Source: Gelatoporia subvermispora B (Eukaryota; Basidiomycota; Agaricomycetes; Polyporales; Gelatoporiaceae). From it: a DNA stretch of 64,000 nucleotides. The stretch is from positions 853,234 through 917,233 of the forward strand of contig KB445799.1 of the NCBI GenBank assembly GCA_000320605.2, written 5' to 3'. The position numbers and the translations under genes are program-made. Shown here piece after piece: positions 33,592 through 46,561 of this stretch. The number at the start of each line of letters is the position of its first letter. Positions within the stretch are counted from its first letter, which is position 1. The notes beneath the pieces were generated by a model. The model worked only from the letters and a program-made list of their open reading frames with translations. It ran no database searches and had not been told where the DNA came from.

Positions 33592-36500
33592 CCTGCATTG
33601 GGCCAAGCGCCAGTGGTCTTCATGCCATGTTTTAAGTTATGATGTTCCGTATCGCGGTCCGAGCGTCTGGAGCGCCTCTATTACAGGAGGAGCCATTTAG
33701 CCTGGCGCCGAGGGTCTGCCAGTTGAACGATCCGATACCATCGGCCTCAGGACCATCGTCGACAAGAATGGACGGCACACTCTTCCCGGGCCCATCTGCG
33801 AATGTGATCACCGATGAACGCACTATTTGATGCGTATGCTGCGAGGGTCGTGCATGTTTCCCCGCTGTTGAACGACATCCTGTGTCAGCATTTTCAGACT
33901 TTCTGTTCTGCCGGCGAAGCGAATTTTTCAACTGGTGAGGATGCTGAAGCATGCCTGGATTCCGAATTCTACAAACGCGACAAGCGCATCTGACATATGG
34001 CCTCAAAGCTGGGAGCCGGTCAAAGAATATTAATGCTGCAACGATTTGACAGTCGGTCAGAAGCTATTGCGCCTGTTTCGAATGCCGCTTACCTGTACAC
34101 TAGAAGCTTTCTCAGAATGTTGATGTTGGAACGGATGACTGACGAGTCTGGGCATTCAGGTAACCGTTGCTCTTATGCTATAATCGCAGGGCGCGCATGT
34201 GGCGATAGGAGTTATACTGCACAATGAGCAAGTGCATTCTCTGGTGCCATTGAGACGAGTCACTCGTAAACCGAACAAACCGTACACCAGCCTTGCCGTG
34301 ACAGCGGACACCCGCAGAACGCGTTCGGGAGCGCTCTAACGCAAGACTTGACGATAGCGATAACGGAAGAGGACATTGAATGCAGATTCTGCGCGGCCTA
34401 CTGTTCTGCTCTAACCTCATCGCGCAAGGGCTAACCGGTGGTGTGAAGGCTCCCGGTGGGGTACAATGACGCCCCCATCTGGTATTCGATCACGTTACGA
34501 AAGCGCAGCGGTGGGGAAGGCGTACAGCATGGTGAACTCCCATGTTCATGGGAAACAGCGCTCGCGGGGGCGTCATCATGACAGAGGGTACCCTTTGTAG
34601 TTTCGAATCGGGTCGCGCATTGTTCATTGGGCTTCAGGATGTATCAGTGGTGGCAGAGACTTTCGGAATGGGTCGTCCAGAAGTCTTCAGCAGACACATT
34701 TGGGACGTGGCAGGTGAGCACATCAGTCTTGGGGACGCGTTTAAGTATCTAGAACCGAAGGGGTATGATTGCTGATCCGGGGACAAGAGAACTGAAGATA
34801 CACAGGATGCTGCATGGTCGTTGCAACTATTGAATGAGTAATGTTACTGCCATCGATATACACGCTAGTGCAACGTATGGCGAGAGGCGTTCTCCTGTGG
34901 AGTGCATCATGAGAGCTGCATCTCTGGCAAGACGGACACGACGTACCTATCCGCGCAGACATCCAGAACAGCCCCAAAAACCTACACAACGCATAAGCCA
35001 CCCCATGTTAGTCGATTCATGTATGTTCGAATACCACCCCAGCGGATTGGAACACGTACCCCTCCTTGTTCCTGTCGATCAGCCGCGGCGCAACTGCGCG
35101 CACGTATGTGCAAGTGCATATCATGAGCAGGATGACGAGCAGAAGCGATTGGAAGTTGAACAGCGCAGACTAGCAGGTTTAAATCGTCAAATAATGCACA
35201 TATCAGATGTAAAGGAGAGCCTACCATCGCGAACTGCAACGAGAGTTGTGCCTGCGGGCGAGCTGAGCTCGTCGCCCCTCCGCCACAGGTCGCCACGTGG
35301 CATCTATTATGTAACACTCTCCGCCACGTTTGACCTGCTGCCCTGAAGCTGCCTTCTGGTCCTGTACTTCAGTCTCCTCTCATCTTTGCTACTACAGGCT
35401 ATACGAATTCGATGGAATTGCATCGACTTTAGTGATTGGTCTGAAAGGTCTTAATATATGCGTGCGGATCTTAGGCTTCTCGCGTCCTCGTCTTGGGTGC
35501 CCTCTCAGCCTTCCATCCGACCAGGCTCACCAGAGTCGCGAACCAAGAATCCCAATCCGACTCAACATATCCTACTTCCGAACGCCCAGTGTATCAAAGG
35601 GGTCGGAATACATGCATCTGCAGCTCCTGATGTCGATAGCGTGGCATGCAGTGGGGAACCATATGCCGGGTTCTCTTCGCGTTTACTACTCATATAGAGT
35701 TTAAACGATGGGAGCCAAGGGGAGCTCGGGCAGGGTTCTTCCGGTGTTATGATGTGCGACCTGCGCTGGTGCTTTTGGAAGGTCAGTCGGTGGGGACCCG
35801 GGACACCTCACCCGGTGCTTGTATGCCGAACGATGCTGAGATGTTGAGTTGGACGGAAGTCGAAGATGAACAGGCGACGGAGATGATGCGGCATGCGAGG
35901 ACATGGTGGATTGAGCTCTGGTATGTTCCTATCATTTTTGGTGGGACGGGATTAAAATTGACCGGACGTGACAGGCTATATGCGTCCTGCGAGTGTTGGC
36001 AATGGTAGCAAAGCACGATACAGTGTAGGTATGCCTTTCACCGTTGGAACGATACCACTCACGCTGTGTACCAATAGGTCGCGGCAGTTTGTAGCCTACG
36101 TGCCATCTTTTACGTCCAACGAGATTTCATACTGATCCCTAACCGGCATCGGAAACCGGGTGTTCGTTTTCAGCCACAGGTCACTGAACTCATGACATCT
36201 CATAGCCATCAGAGGAGGACCATTTATCACCGGCGGGTCAGAACCATCGGCTTTCCCCCTGATGGACATCGCATACAACGTTCATGTCCGCTTTTGATTC
36301 GAAACAGAAGACTGAGGAAGTACTTCAATGTTCCGAAGATGGACGAATGACAGAATCTCCGTCCGGGTCGCGTTCTAACGATTGCTACACACAGCCAAAT
36401 AACCCGCTCTTGCTCCCTTACTGGCCCCTGTCCTCTCGACACCTGCACGTGATCATATGCAGCACAGCACTCTACATCGACAAATCGTGTTCTCAGCCCT

Positions 36501-38732
36501 GCAGAGCAGTGTTCCTGGGTCGAAAGCTTGCTTCGAGGTGTTCGCAACCTCGTTCGAGCTGCCTACAGCGCATGTAAGAGACTGCGCCAATCCTCCTCCC
36601 AGAACGTGAACTTTGCGAGGCGGTGTCAGCCTGATGGCGCTGATTATTGCTTTCCATGCATGGTGTCTCATGTCGATATTACCATGTTCAGCGGGCTTGC
36701 AGCGGATCATCAACCGTCAATCAAGACTTCCAGGCAGTCGCCGCGTCTCGTAGTACCAAGCTTCCAGTGCTCATTCACGTGAATATCTATCGTTGCCCTG
36801 ACCGCCGCTCCGGACTGGCTGTGCATACTTGTTCCGAAACCATAGAACACATACGCCCAGTCTCATCCACGACACATCTCAGAAGCGTATGCACCTTCCA
36901 GGAGACCCCGTCGGGCAGATCACGCCCACTCTAAAGCAGCTCTGCACGTCTCTTGGCTGTTCGCCTATGTCTTCTTGTCAACGTCACTACGGTCTGGTGC
37001 CTTCTCGGCAGCGTCTATCGCCGTATTCAGCTATCCAACTCACGCGCTCGGTTCCTTGCAGTCATCGCCTAGCGTCGGTGCGACTGTCGCGCGGAGAAGA
37101 GGAGGAAACAATCTCCATGTATCCTGCTACAGCTGCAGATCCTATCTTCTAGCTTCGGCACATGCACAAGTGGATCAGAGCCATCCGTGAAGCCGCATCG
37201 GCTACACTCAAAAAAAGTTCTGCAGAAGAACCCAGTCTCTAGGACAACATGAAGATCCGGTCACTGCTGCAGAATATACCATACGCCCGCGTACCCCCGC
37301 TATCCTGCGCTATGCTCGCTTCTGCTCGAAGTATGCGCTCAGCACCCGTGCCCGTGCCCGTGGGTATAGAACAACAACAGCGCTGAGCGCGTCTGTCTCC
37401 GGAGTCGCCCGGCGTCCGAGGAACCCGAGCTTGGTCAATGCCAACCCACTCAATTCATGCTCAGGGCGCATCCGTGTGCTACCTGCGTACAGCCGAAGTC
37501 AGTTGGTGTTGAGCATGTGCGGTGCCCCGTCCGCGCCAACGCGCGTGCTGCGTAGCACAATGCTCGCCGCCCACCCGTCCCGCGGCGCGCTCGCGTGGCT
37601 CGCGTGGCCGCGGAAGCTAAATCACGATAGCAAAACGATAGCGAGCGCAATCAAATCGGCCGATCGCGCCCCCGCTTGTGATCGCGAGGCTGCAGGGGTG
37701 TAGAGCCGGGTGCTGCGGCGAGGATCTCGAGTACTCGAGCTCGCGATGGCGCTCGCTTAGCGAGACATGACGTCGGCGGGGGGCAGAGCTGCGGCGAGGC
37801 TCGGGGTGATCGTGTGCCTACGGAGCTGAGGAGAGGAGAGGGTCTGAGAGAGCCCACGAGCGGGGAGATGCACATGGACCGACCGCCACAGGCCCGCCAC
37901 TGACAGCGCGCCAAGCTCCAGCCTCCGAAGGAGATGCGTGCGTTGGCAGTGGTTGGGGACACAGACATACCTTCTTATCTGCAGCGTCTCATTTCCTGAC
38001 TTCGTCTTTGAACTCCGCGCGAGACCAACGTTGCTGCGCGTGGTCCTGCAGTCGGCGCAGCTTTGCCCACACTTATGCAGTGTCCCATGCCCCTAGCCGA
38101 TCGTCTGCCGGGCCATTTCGGCGCAGGTTGTTTATAGAGGAGATGCGCGCTGGCGGACACGCGTCTGGGAGATCGTGGCGAGATCAACCATGCGGCTCGT
38201 GTCACGCGAAATGGGCAAGGCGCCGACCCGAGCGCTGTGTGTCCAAGTATTATAGATCAGTCACGCGCAAGGCGTCCACCCTTGTCGTGACGCTGACGCC
38301 GGGTCGTATGCACGAACCGAAGTAGGGAAGTAGGGATCCCGCCGAGAAGTAGTCATCTTCGCGTGCTTTTCGAGTTCGGGGAAGTGGTGGGGGTATTGCG
38401 ACCGAGCTGCGGTGCTCTGGGCGACGCGACGGTGGGACTTTTATCTTATCTTGGCGGACGCTGGCCTGGCTAATATTTGCGAATTCGAGCTTGAGCAGGT
38501 GTGGTCGGGAGTGTTATCGGGTGACAGCCACGGCTTCGGACTCGGATTCGAGGCAGGAGCTGATGGTGCCTCACATGTTGGGCTGGGCGGCGTGAGAGCG
38601 CGACCGCATCCTGCACCCCGGATACCTTTTCCTTCTGCGTGTGCCTCCTTATCGGCGCGGCAGAATCACCTGCATCGAGCTTATATTTGGACCTTGGGAG
38701 CGCAGATCTGTTTCCCGCAAGGACGTCCCACC
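33592..38732. other. Five-kilobase gene-poor region
   Basis: No family could be recognised in any frame. Open frames of 60-170 codons on both strands overlap each other and mostly start at non-ATG codons. The frames at 34542-34775 (plus) and 35646-36008 (plus) look most protein-like, but neither shows a domain or flanking splice sites that extend it. No terminal repeats, transposase or reverse-transcriptase motifs were seen. The last kilobase is the promoter of the OPT gene. Decayed genes or long non-coding RNA would both fit. Confidence 0.45.
38681..38690 (+). promoter_or_regulatory. TATA-like element of the OPT gene
   Basis: TTATATTT about 50 bp upstream of the ATG at 38733, the only AT-rich core element in an otherwise GC-rich promoter. 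Confidence 0.4.
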
Positions 38733-41700
38733 ATGTCTGCGTACAAGGAGGACCACTCCGCCAGCTCGCTCGACGAGAAGCTGGACGCGGAAAAACAGCG
38801 TGAGTGCCCCCCGCCCGCCTCTCACACAAAACATACCTAACGTGTCTGTTGCCCGTTCCAGATGTGCATGGCATAGTGCCCATCGCCAATTTCGATGACC
38901 CAAACATCGACAAGGATGCGATCGTCCTCGGTGAGTCCCCCTCGTCGTACTGATCTTGCCAGCGATGCTGACCGATGTGCAGAGGACGACTCGCCGTATC
39001 CTGAGGTCCGCTCGGCGGTGGCCAACACGGACGACCCGGACATGCCGGTGTCCACCTTTCGTTCATGGGCGATCGGAATCGCGTGGTCGATCATTCTTCC
39101 TGGATTGAACCAGTTTTTCTTCTTCCGCTACCCGTCCGTTACTGTCAACGGCGTACGTATCATTTTTCACTCGATTTCCGACGGTTGCGCTGATTGTGCG
39201 GTCCTACCAGATCGTCGCCCAGCTCCTGTCGTATCCCGTCGGCCGGGCATGGGCAAGGCTGGTGCCTCAGGTCAAGATTTTTGGCGTGTCCATTAACCCC
39301 GGTCCTTTCACGGTCAAGGAACATGTTCTGATTACAATCATGGCCACAGTCGGATACCAGTCTGCGTACGCGGTAAGTGCCACGTCATCACCCATTCGTA
39401 GCGCCTTTGCTCATAGGCAGCACAGACGGACATTATCGCGGTGCAGCGGGTATACTACAGCCAGATTTACAACTTCTCGTATCAATGGATGGTGGTCATG
39501 TCCACGCAGCTGGTGAGCTGGTCGATTCTGGCGCTCTACACAAGCGGCGTACTAACGCTGTCTAGATCGGATTCTCGATCGGAGGGATAGCCCGCCGGTT
39601 CCTCGTGCAGCCGCCATCCATGATCTGGCCAGCGAATCTGGTCAACTGCGCACTCTTCAACACGCTCCACTCGCAGCAGTACGCGGGTATCGGTAACCGC
39701 GGTGGTATCTCGCGCGAGCGCTTCTTCATCTATGCATTCTTCTCGGGCGTGTGCTGGTACTTCTTCCCCGGCTACCTCTTCCAGGCGCTCAGCTACTTCA
39801 ACTGGGTCTGCTGGATTGCCCCGGAGAATGTCGTCGTTAACCAGCTGTTCGGGTACACGAGCGGACTTGGAATGTCGCTGATCACATTCGACTGGGCGCA
39901 GGTGTGTCCATGTTTGACTCTGCGCAGCACAACGCGGCGTGCTAACCCCGCATAGATTGCCTACATTGGATCGCCCCTCGCCACGCCGTGGTGGGCAGAG
40001 GCCAACGTCGCGATCGGGTTCGTGTTCTTCTTCTGGATCCTCACGCCCGTACTGTACTACACGAACACATGGTACGCGAAGTTCATGCCCATGTCCTCGC
40101 GCACCTCATATGACAACACCGGGGCTGCGTACAATGTCACCGCGATTGTCAACGCGGACTCGTCACTTAACCTTGCCAAGTACGAGGCGTATTCGCCCCT
40201 CTTCCTCTCGACGACCTTTGCGATGTCGTACGGGCTCTCGTTCGCGAGCATCACATCGACGATCATGCACACAATTTTGTACTTCCGCAAGCAGATTTGG
40301 GTGCAGTCCCGCAGGTCCCTGTCAGAGCAGCCCGACATCCACGCGCGCCTGATGGCGAAGTACCCACAGGTGCCCGAGTGGTGGTATGGCTTGATCTTTG
40401 GTTTGTTTTATCTCCTCCTGTGGATACGATGCGGAGTTGACAGGACTGCGTTGCAGTCACCATGTTTGTCTTTGCCGTCGTCTCAATCGAAGTCTGGAAT
40501 ACCCAACTACCTGTGTGGGCTCTCATCCTCGCTCTCCTCATCTGTACGCTTTTACACCGCCCGTTGCCAATATTTTCCGCGTGCTCACCCCCTTCACCTA
40601 GCCTTCGTTTACACAATTCCCATTGGAATGATACAAGCTATCACTAACCAGCAGATTGGCCTGAAGTAAGCATGATTCCAAATCTATTCGGTACACTCGT
40701 CCTGACAGCCTCCTTCTGCTTAGTGTTATCACTGAGCTCATTATCGGATACGCCCTGCCGGGCCGCCCGATCGCGATGATGATGTTCAAGACATGGGGTT
40801 ACATCACAATGTACCAGGCACTGAGCTTCACATCGGACTTCAAACTCGGACACTACATGAAGATTCCGTGCGTCCACTCATTTTCACTGATCTTCGTATT
40901 CTGCGATGTCTGACGTCAAAATGCGATCGTCAGGCCGCGTCCGATGTTCTTCGCGCAGGTGCTCGCGACGGCGATCGGTGGGACCGTCCAGCTTGGCGTG
41001 CAAGCATGGATGTTCACCAACATCAGAGATATGTGCTCGCCAACCCAGCCTGACGGCTTCATCGTACGTGCATTCCCATCGTATTCATCCCAAAGATTCA
41101 CTAACGGGATCATATTCGTAGTGTCCCTCAACAGAAGTCTTCGGCACTGCGTCCATCATCTGGGGTGTCATTGGCCCGCAGCGACAGTTCTCAAAGGGTC
41201 AAATCTACTAGTGAGTCATTTTCTCCCACAGTTGGCCCATTCCGTACTAACGACCTTGCTCCCTACAGCGGTCTCCTCTTCTTCTTCCTCGTCGGCGCAG
41301 TAGCGCCCATCATCTCGTACGTGTTCACGCTCAAGTTCCCGAACTCGCTGTGGAAGTACGTGAACTTCCCGGTTATCTTCAATGGGACGAGCCTTATTCC
41401 TCCGGCGACGGCGGTCAACTACGCGCCGTGGACGGTCGTCGGGTTTATCTTCAACTACGTCATCCGCCGGCGCCATTTCTCTTGGTGGACAAAGTACAAC
41501 TGTGCGTCTATTCTTCCTCCCTTCTTCCCCCGTTATCCACTTCAGCACCATCGGTGCTAGGCATGGAGGCATAGAGCATTGCATCATTGCACCACCTGCG
41601 TATCTGATGACGTGTGGACGTGTGACTGACGCGCGTGAGCAGATATCCTGTCTGCGGCGCTCGACTCGGGCCTCGCGATCGGCATTCTCCTCGTCTTCTT

Positions 41701-41905
41701 CTGCTTGCAATACCCCAGGAACGGCACGATCGGCGCGAACAACGTCCTTAAGTGGTGGGGAAACACCGCGCCGTTCGACAATGCCGACGGGCGGTCCCAG
41801 GCACTTTGGGCGCCCCCGCCCAACTCCACATTCGGGTGAGTACACCTTTCGCGAACCACACGTCTGACTGAGTGCTGATCTGGTCACAGGCCTTCTCACT
41901 GGTAA
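38733..41905 (+). CDS. OPT-family oligopeptide/metal-chelate transporter
   Basis: Proton-coupled plasma-membrane transporter of the oligopeptide transporter family (short peptides, glutathione or metal chelates; substrate not predictable). Fifteen exons were resolved: 38733-38799, 38862-38930, 38983-39152, 39211-39372, 39417-39512, 39566-39901, 39956-40400, 40457-40543, 40602-40665, 40724-40867, 40934-41063, 41122-41210, 41269-41501, 41643-41835 and 41890-41905. They give 766 residues with all phases consistent. Signatures are the OPT NPG motif in [19 protein letters not shown], multiple long hydrophobic helices, [19 protein letters not shown] and the KIPPR motif ([19 protein letters not shown]). 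The C-terminus is [13 protein letters not shown]. The last exon is 16 nt. Intron 7 (GTTTGT donor) is slightly atypical. Confidence 0.95.
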
Positions 41906-42600
41906 ACCCTTCGCTGTGTTTTGTAGAGGGGGTGAAGCATGTTGTAAGATAGAAAGTTGATTTAGTTGTTGTAGCGTTGTTTATTACTTGTATAATCAGT
42001 GCTTCTTGCTTTCTGCTATCAAGAAGCGGATGAAGTAGGAGAGGCCGGAGATGCTGTGTTTGCGAATCACGCTGAGCATGTCTGCAGTAAGATGGAAGAC
42101 AATTGCGCAGTCATACAAGATTGGTGATTGAGGCGCAGACTGTCACCTTAGATCCTGCCTCGTAGATCGTGGCTGTTTTGCCACCAAAAAGTTATCAGGT
42201 GCCACACCCATGCAAAAGGACAGCGTGTCCACTGAAGTTCAGACAGGCCCCGTGGCAGTTCCTATTATTCGCCTAACTGTCCACCGGGGAATTAGAGCCA
42301 CTGCGGAGACTCTTTGGAGGGCAGTACGCTCTGCCCTTCCGTTTGCTCAGGCTAGTTTGTAGTGGGGAGTCCATCAATTATAGATCGTACATAAACGCGC
42401 GGGGACTCGTGAACAAAGTGGTGCAGGTGCAAGCCATTTACAATGTCCAGGCTGAGCCACCTGATAACGCACCAGTCTAATATGTCCGCATAATTACATC
42501 ACAGCACTGCTCGCACTAGATGCGTTTTTTCTTGGCTCGGTCGTCTCATAGGAAGTCACGCCTCAGGCATGGCGACAGTGGAGCGGGGTCCGGAGCTGCC
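41906..42600. other. Convergent intergenic region (OPT and cyclophilin)
   Basis: About 700 bp between two converging stop codons. It should contain both terminators. Nothing else was recognised. Confidence 0.6.
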
Positions 42601-43425
42601 CTATAGGGTGCCAGAGGAGGTGATGGTGACCTTGTAGCGAGGGGTGCCCGAGTCGCTGCCGACGGCCTCTATCTTCTTGACAATGTCCATGCCCTCGACG
42701 ACCTCGCCGAAGACAACGTGTCGGCCGTCAAGCCACGAGGTGACGACGGTCGTGATGAAAAACTGCGGCGTGGCGAATCAGCGACTGTCGGTGACGTAGA
42801 GAAGCTGGGCAGTGCGCACCTGGGAGCCATTGGTGTTGGGACCTGCGTTCGCCATGGAGAGGAGGCCGGGCTTGGTATGCCGGAGCTTGAAGTTCTCGTC
42901 TGCACCAAGCAAGATTAAATACGGAGACGTGTTGTGCGAAACACCGAGACTAACCTGCGAACTTGTCACCGAAGATCGACTTGCCGCCAGTGCCGTTGTG
43001 CCGTGTGAAGTCACCGCCCTGGATCATGAACTATGCCCCCAGGCATTTAGTATGCATTCAAACAGCATATGTCGGGCAGAGCAAACTCACGTTGGGGATG
43101 ATGCGGTGGAAGGAGCTACTGGCGTAGCCGAAACCGTGCTGGCCGGTCGCGAGCTCACGGAAGTTGCGGGCAGTCTTGGGGACAACTTCGTCGTAAAGCT
43201 TGAAGACAATGCGACCGGTAGGCTTCTGGTCTATCGCAACATCAAACTGTTCTACGTCAGCATTGCGCAGACATCAAATTCGCGGACGAATGCTCACGAA
43301 GACATTCGGCCTATGCAACGGCGGGATTATTGATCAGTCCTCCACTCATTCTGAAAAGAAAACGAGCATTACAAAAGCTTGTTGGTGGATGCTGAAGTCG
43401 CAAAGCGGCGCAGAAAAGAGGCCAT
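42601..43425 (-). CDS. Cyclophilin-type peptidyl-prolyl cis-trans isomerase
   Basis: Prolyl isomerase and cyclosporin A receptor. Active-site residues are all visible: the Arg and Phe of [42 protein letters not shown], and [13 protein letters not shown] with the drug-binding Trp and the catalytic His. From the 3' end the exons are 42601-42778, then the stretch read as [16 protein letters not shown], then MIQGGDF...KFA, then 43091-43246 and 43298-43310. That last 13-nt microexon encodes PNVF. For the first exon I prefer 43373-43425 ([17 protein letters not shown]), joined over a GTAATG...CATAG intron. This would make it mitochondrial. An ATG at 43558 followed by GTAAGT is an alternative start, but I could not splice it in frame. 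The core is certain; the 5' end and the location are not. Confidence 0.9.
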
Positions 43426-46400
43426 TTTCAAGACGGACAAGACGGATCCGGAGGAGTTGAACGGAAAAGAGGACGCGCAGCGAGAACGGGCGTCAATAAA
43501 AAGTTACGCGTAGGCGCCCATACTACTTACGGGTGACGCGTGGCTGAGTGGAAGGCATGATCTCGACTTTCGACTCTCCAGACTCTCAACACAGCGAACA
43601 GCAGAAGACGAGGATGAGCAGAACTGGGCCTCGTACTGCGGAAGTTCTAGGACGTTTTATAGGGCCGACCATGGGATTCTTTCCGCTATCTGGGACCGCT
43701 CACTCCGTTCGGTCATTTCTTAAAATGGGCGGCAGATGGCGAACATGATGTGCATTCGCGGTACATGCTGTCCTCTAGGGTAAGTATCTCGTACTCTACT
43801 GGCCCCGTGAGGGGATTCGGGGCGACTTCTTCACAGCAGTCGCAAGACATTCGTCTTCCGCTCCTCGTTCTTGGGAGGATCAGGCAAATGTGCCGCACAT
43901 TCACCGCCCACGTGTTCGACAAAAGAGCGGACCTGGACAGGCGCGGTGCGCGAGGCGCTCTGGATGTCCAGACCGCCGACAAGCGAAGGCAGCAAAGATA
44001 GGGGATGCGACGGCGTGGGTCCGATTTGTGGGAGCCAGAGAGCACGGCGCGCTCGTTCGGGACGAGACCGAGGCTTCGAGCTGCGGCTGCTATTGCGAGA
44101 ACCTGCGGACTGTAGACGCTCCAGCGTCCCAAGAGCAGGCGGTCGGTCTGGAATGTCTGACAAGCTACGTGCCTTGGGTACTCTACCAGGAAGCAGTAAG
44201 AGCGTCACCGAGTTGAGCGCAATTCAGGCCAGTTTGCTGGAGCTGCGAGCGGCGTGGTAGCGTGGTAGCGTGAAGGCTAAATCTTATTATTTGACATATA
44301 GGGAGCGGAGCTTATACCCAAGCAGACTCGGCGCATTCCAGACGGTTGCGCCGTAGCGCCCAGAAGACGAACATGCATGGAGTTCTGGTGTGTTGTGCTA
44401 TCCAATCAAGGCTTCGCCTCGGATAGCCGAGCAAGGTCGGACCGACGTACACCGTAAAACTGCGCGCCCTACACGGCCCTCGACCATGAGGTGATTATTG
44501 CAGTCTGCTACAGTCCGTTAGCGGTGAGATACTCCGTTCCCAGTCAAATCCGGACGATGTAGCGGACCTTTTTTGTTGCTGCGCCACAAGGCACATACTC
44601 TGACTGTCCGCAGCATAGACAGTGAATCTGAGAGAGAACAAAACTGCTAGCGCGAGGGGGGCAAGGCATCTTCCCATTCGGGTCGCGATTAGGTGCCGAA
44701 GTTCTGGACTGCAGAAGAGGAGTCGATATGTCCCGCAGAACGGCGGAGCGTCGCGAGCTGGTAGCGATTTTGTGACTTAGATGGCAACTGTTTCACTGGC
44801 GGCGCCCTTGCGGTCCGAGTGACATAGCGAGAACGGGACACATGCCGGTGGTATTACTCGAGGATTGTGCAGAGCCTCCGAGATGGGTGTACCAGATGCT
44901 GCATCCATCAGACGTGCTGCGAGCGTGGCCGGCGCATCACACTGCAGGTGGCTTCGCGATGGAAGACGATGACGGAAAGGGTGAGTACCCAGCGTCGCGA
45001 CGGTAGGCCAAGGACGTGCTCTACGATGTGCGGATCAGAGTTAGCTGCTAGAACGTGCTATACAACCAAACACGGCAGGCGCATCCCAGCATATGCTACT
45101 GTGAGCGTTTGCAAGCGGATCAGCATGAGCGACGGAATGGTCGTATGAGCCCAAGGTTTAATGGCCGCGGGAAGAGAAGGCTCCAGTTGTAGCAGATGAC
45201 TGGAAGGCGTGTAGATTTAGGACCTGCGCGCGTCTCGAGTTGCAACAGAGCGGACGGAACACAAGGACTAGTGACGACACGAGACCAGAAGTTGTAGAAT
45301 TCACAGGAAGCGAGGCCATGGCAGTACGAGGATACACGGAGGCACATGCCCTGGGCACGACGCCGGGACCCAGGTCTGCCTAGGGCATTCGCAGGCATTC
45401 ATTATGGAGCGCCCCTCGACGTCAACACTAGAAGCAGGTACACCCACCGGTAATGACCAACTGATCTGCAAGTCTATCCGAGGATGGCGCGTTGAATTTC
45501 CCCGCTTATCGGTGCACTCAAGCGGGCCTCCACTGACCGCGGCGTCGCATGCGCCCCCATGGACCCGCAAACTGACATCACGCTGGCCGAGAGCATCGCT
45601 GAACCAGAAGGAATTGGACACGCTTGAGCAGATAAGAACAACCTGTGACCATCGAAGTTGTGTCCAGTATGGCAATTGTGGCCTCCACCATGAGAACGTC
45701 GATTTGCGCTTGCACGCACTTGCCTTCTGTAGTTTATCTTGCAATCTGTCGTGGGTGAAAGATGACTCGCGGGAGACCTGGAGGCTGGAGCATCAGGCTT
45801 CTAATAGAGAGGAGGTTAGGTAAAAACGGTGCGGTTTGCGCTTAATTTGATCACCGCGCGGCGGGACAAATATTTGTTCGGCGTGGCTGAAGGCTTCGAT
45901 TGCTACACCGACCTGAAAGCTGAGGCCTAGAGATAATGAGCAATTATTGACGGACCTCGGATGGCTCATTCTGGACAAGTTGGATTCATCGCTTATAATT
46001 TTCTAGACGAGAGAACCGAGGGAAAGCATAGCGATCCTTTTACTTGTTTCACTTCATTCGACACGCTAGCGGCTGGCAGTCCCGGTCTTAGCTCAGCAGC
46101 AGGAAAGTGAATGGCTTCAAGATCCGGTGTACTTTGGACCACAGGCCGCTGTCGGCTGAACGAAGAGGCCAAGACTTAGCTAGAGCCAATTATCGGTAGA
46201 GGTCGTGAGCAGCCATGACAAGGAACACTGCCTGGGAAAAGTGGAGACAATTTTCCGTCATCCATCAGCACTTAGAAATATCCGGCGTAGTCGATGAGTC
46301 CTGCTGTCGGCTGACAGTACTGGGAAGAGCAATCTTGTTGTAATGGTGAAGGCATGGAACAGCACATGATAGCCCGAAGTGAACACCGTGCTATGTAAAA

Positions 46401-46561
46401 CTCGCCAGAGTCGTATCTGATGAGCAACTTTCCGACCGAGCGTGCAGAAATGTAGGCCTGCGATCGATACCGATGAATCGTAGACCCAACATCCAGCGTA
46501 TGCGCGTTCAATTGAGACAGCGTTGATGCAAGGACGCGATGAGAAGTTGATATCAGATTAG
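43426..46561. other. Gene-poor region between cyclophilin and the pfkB kinase
   Basis: No gene is assigned. Long overlapping frames on both strands at 43713-44260 reflect GC-rich DNA. The minus-strand ones (43713-44132 and 43831-44208) could belong to a spliced gene, but no domain is recognisable. A plus-strand frame from the ATG near 44842 (MPVVLLEDCAEPPRWVYQML) ends at a GTGAGT-like site and may be a coding exon; no partner exon was found. Confidence 0.4.

Noticed and set aside
33592..38732. Transposon in the gene-poor region
   Set aside because: I looked for terminal repeats, target-site duplications and reverse-transcriptase, integrase or transposase motifs and found none.
41216..41899. 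Minus-strand open frame of 227 codons
   Set aside because: Opposite the last OPT exons, where the plus-strand splice model is phase-consistent and matches the family.
43713..44260. Overlapping long frames on both strands beyond the cyclophilin
   Set aside because: Neither strand shows a domain and the frames are mutually exclusive, so GC-rich composition is a sufficient explanation.
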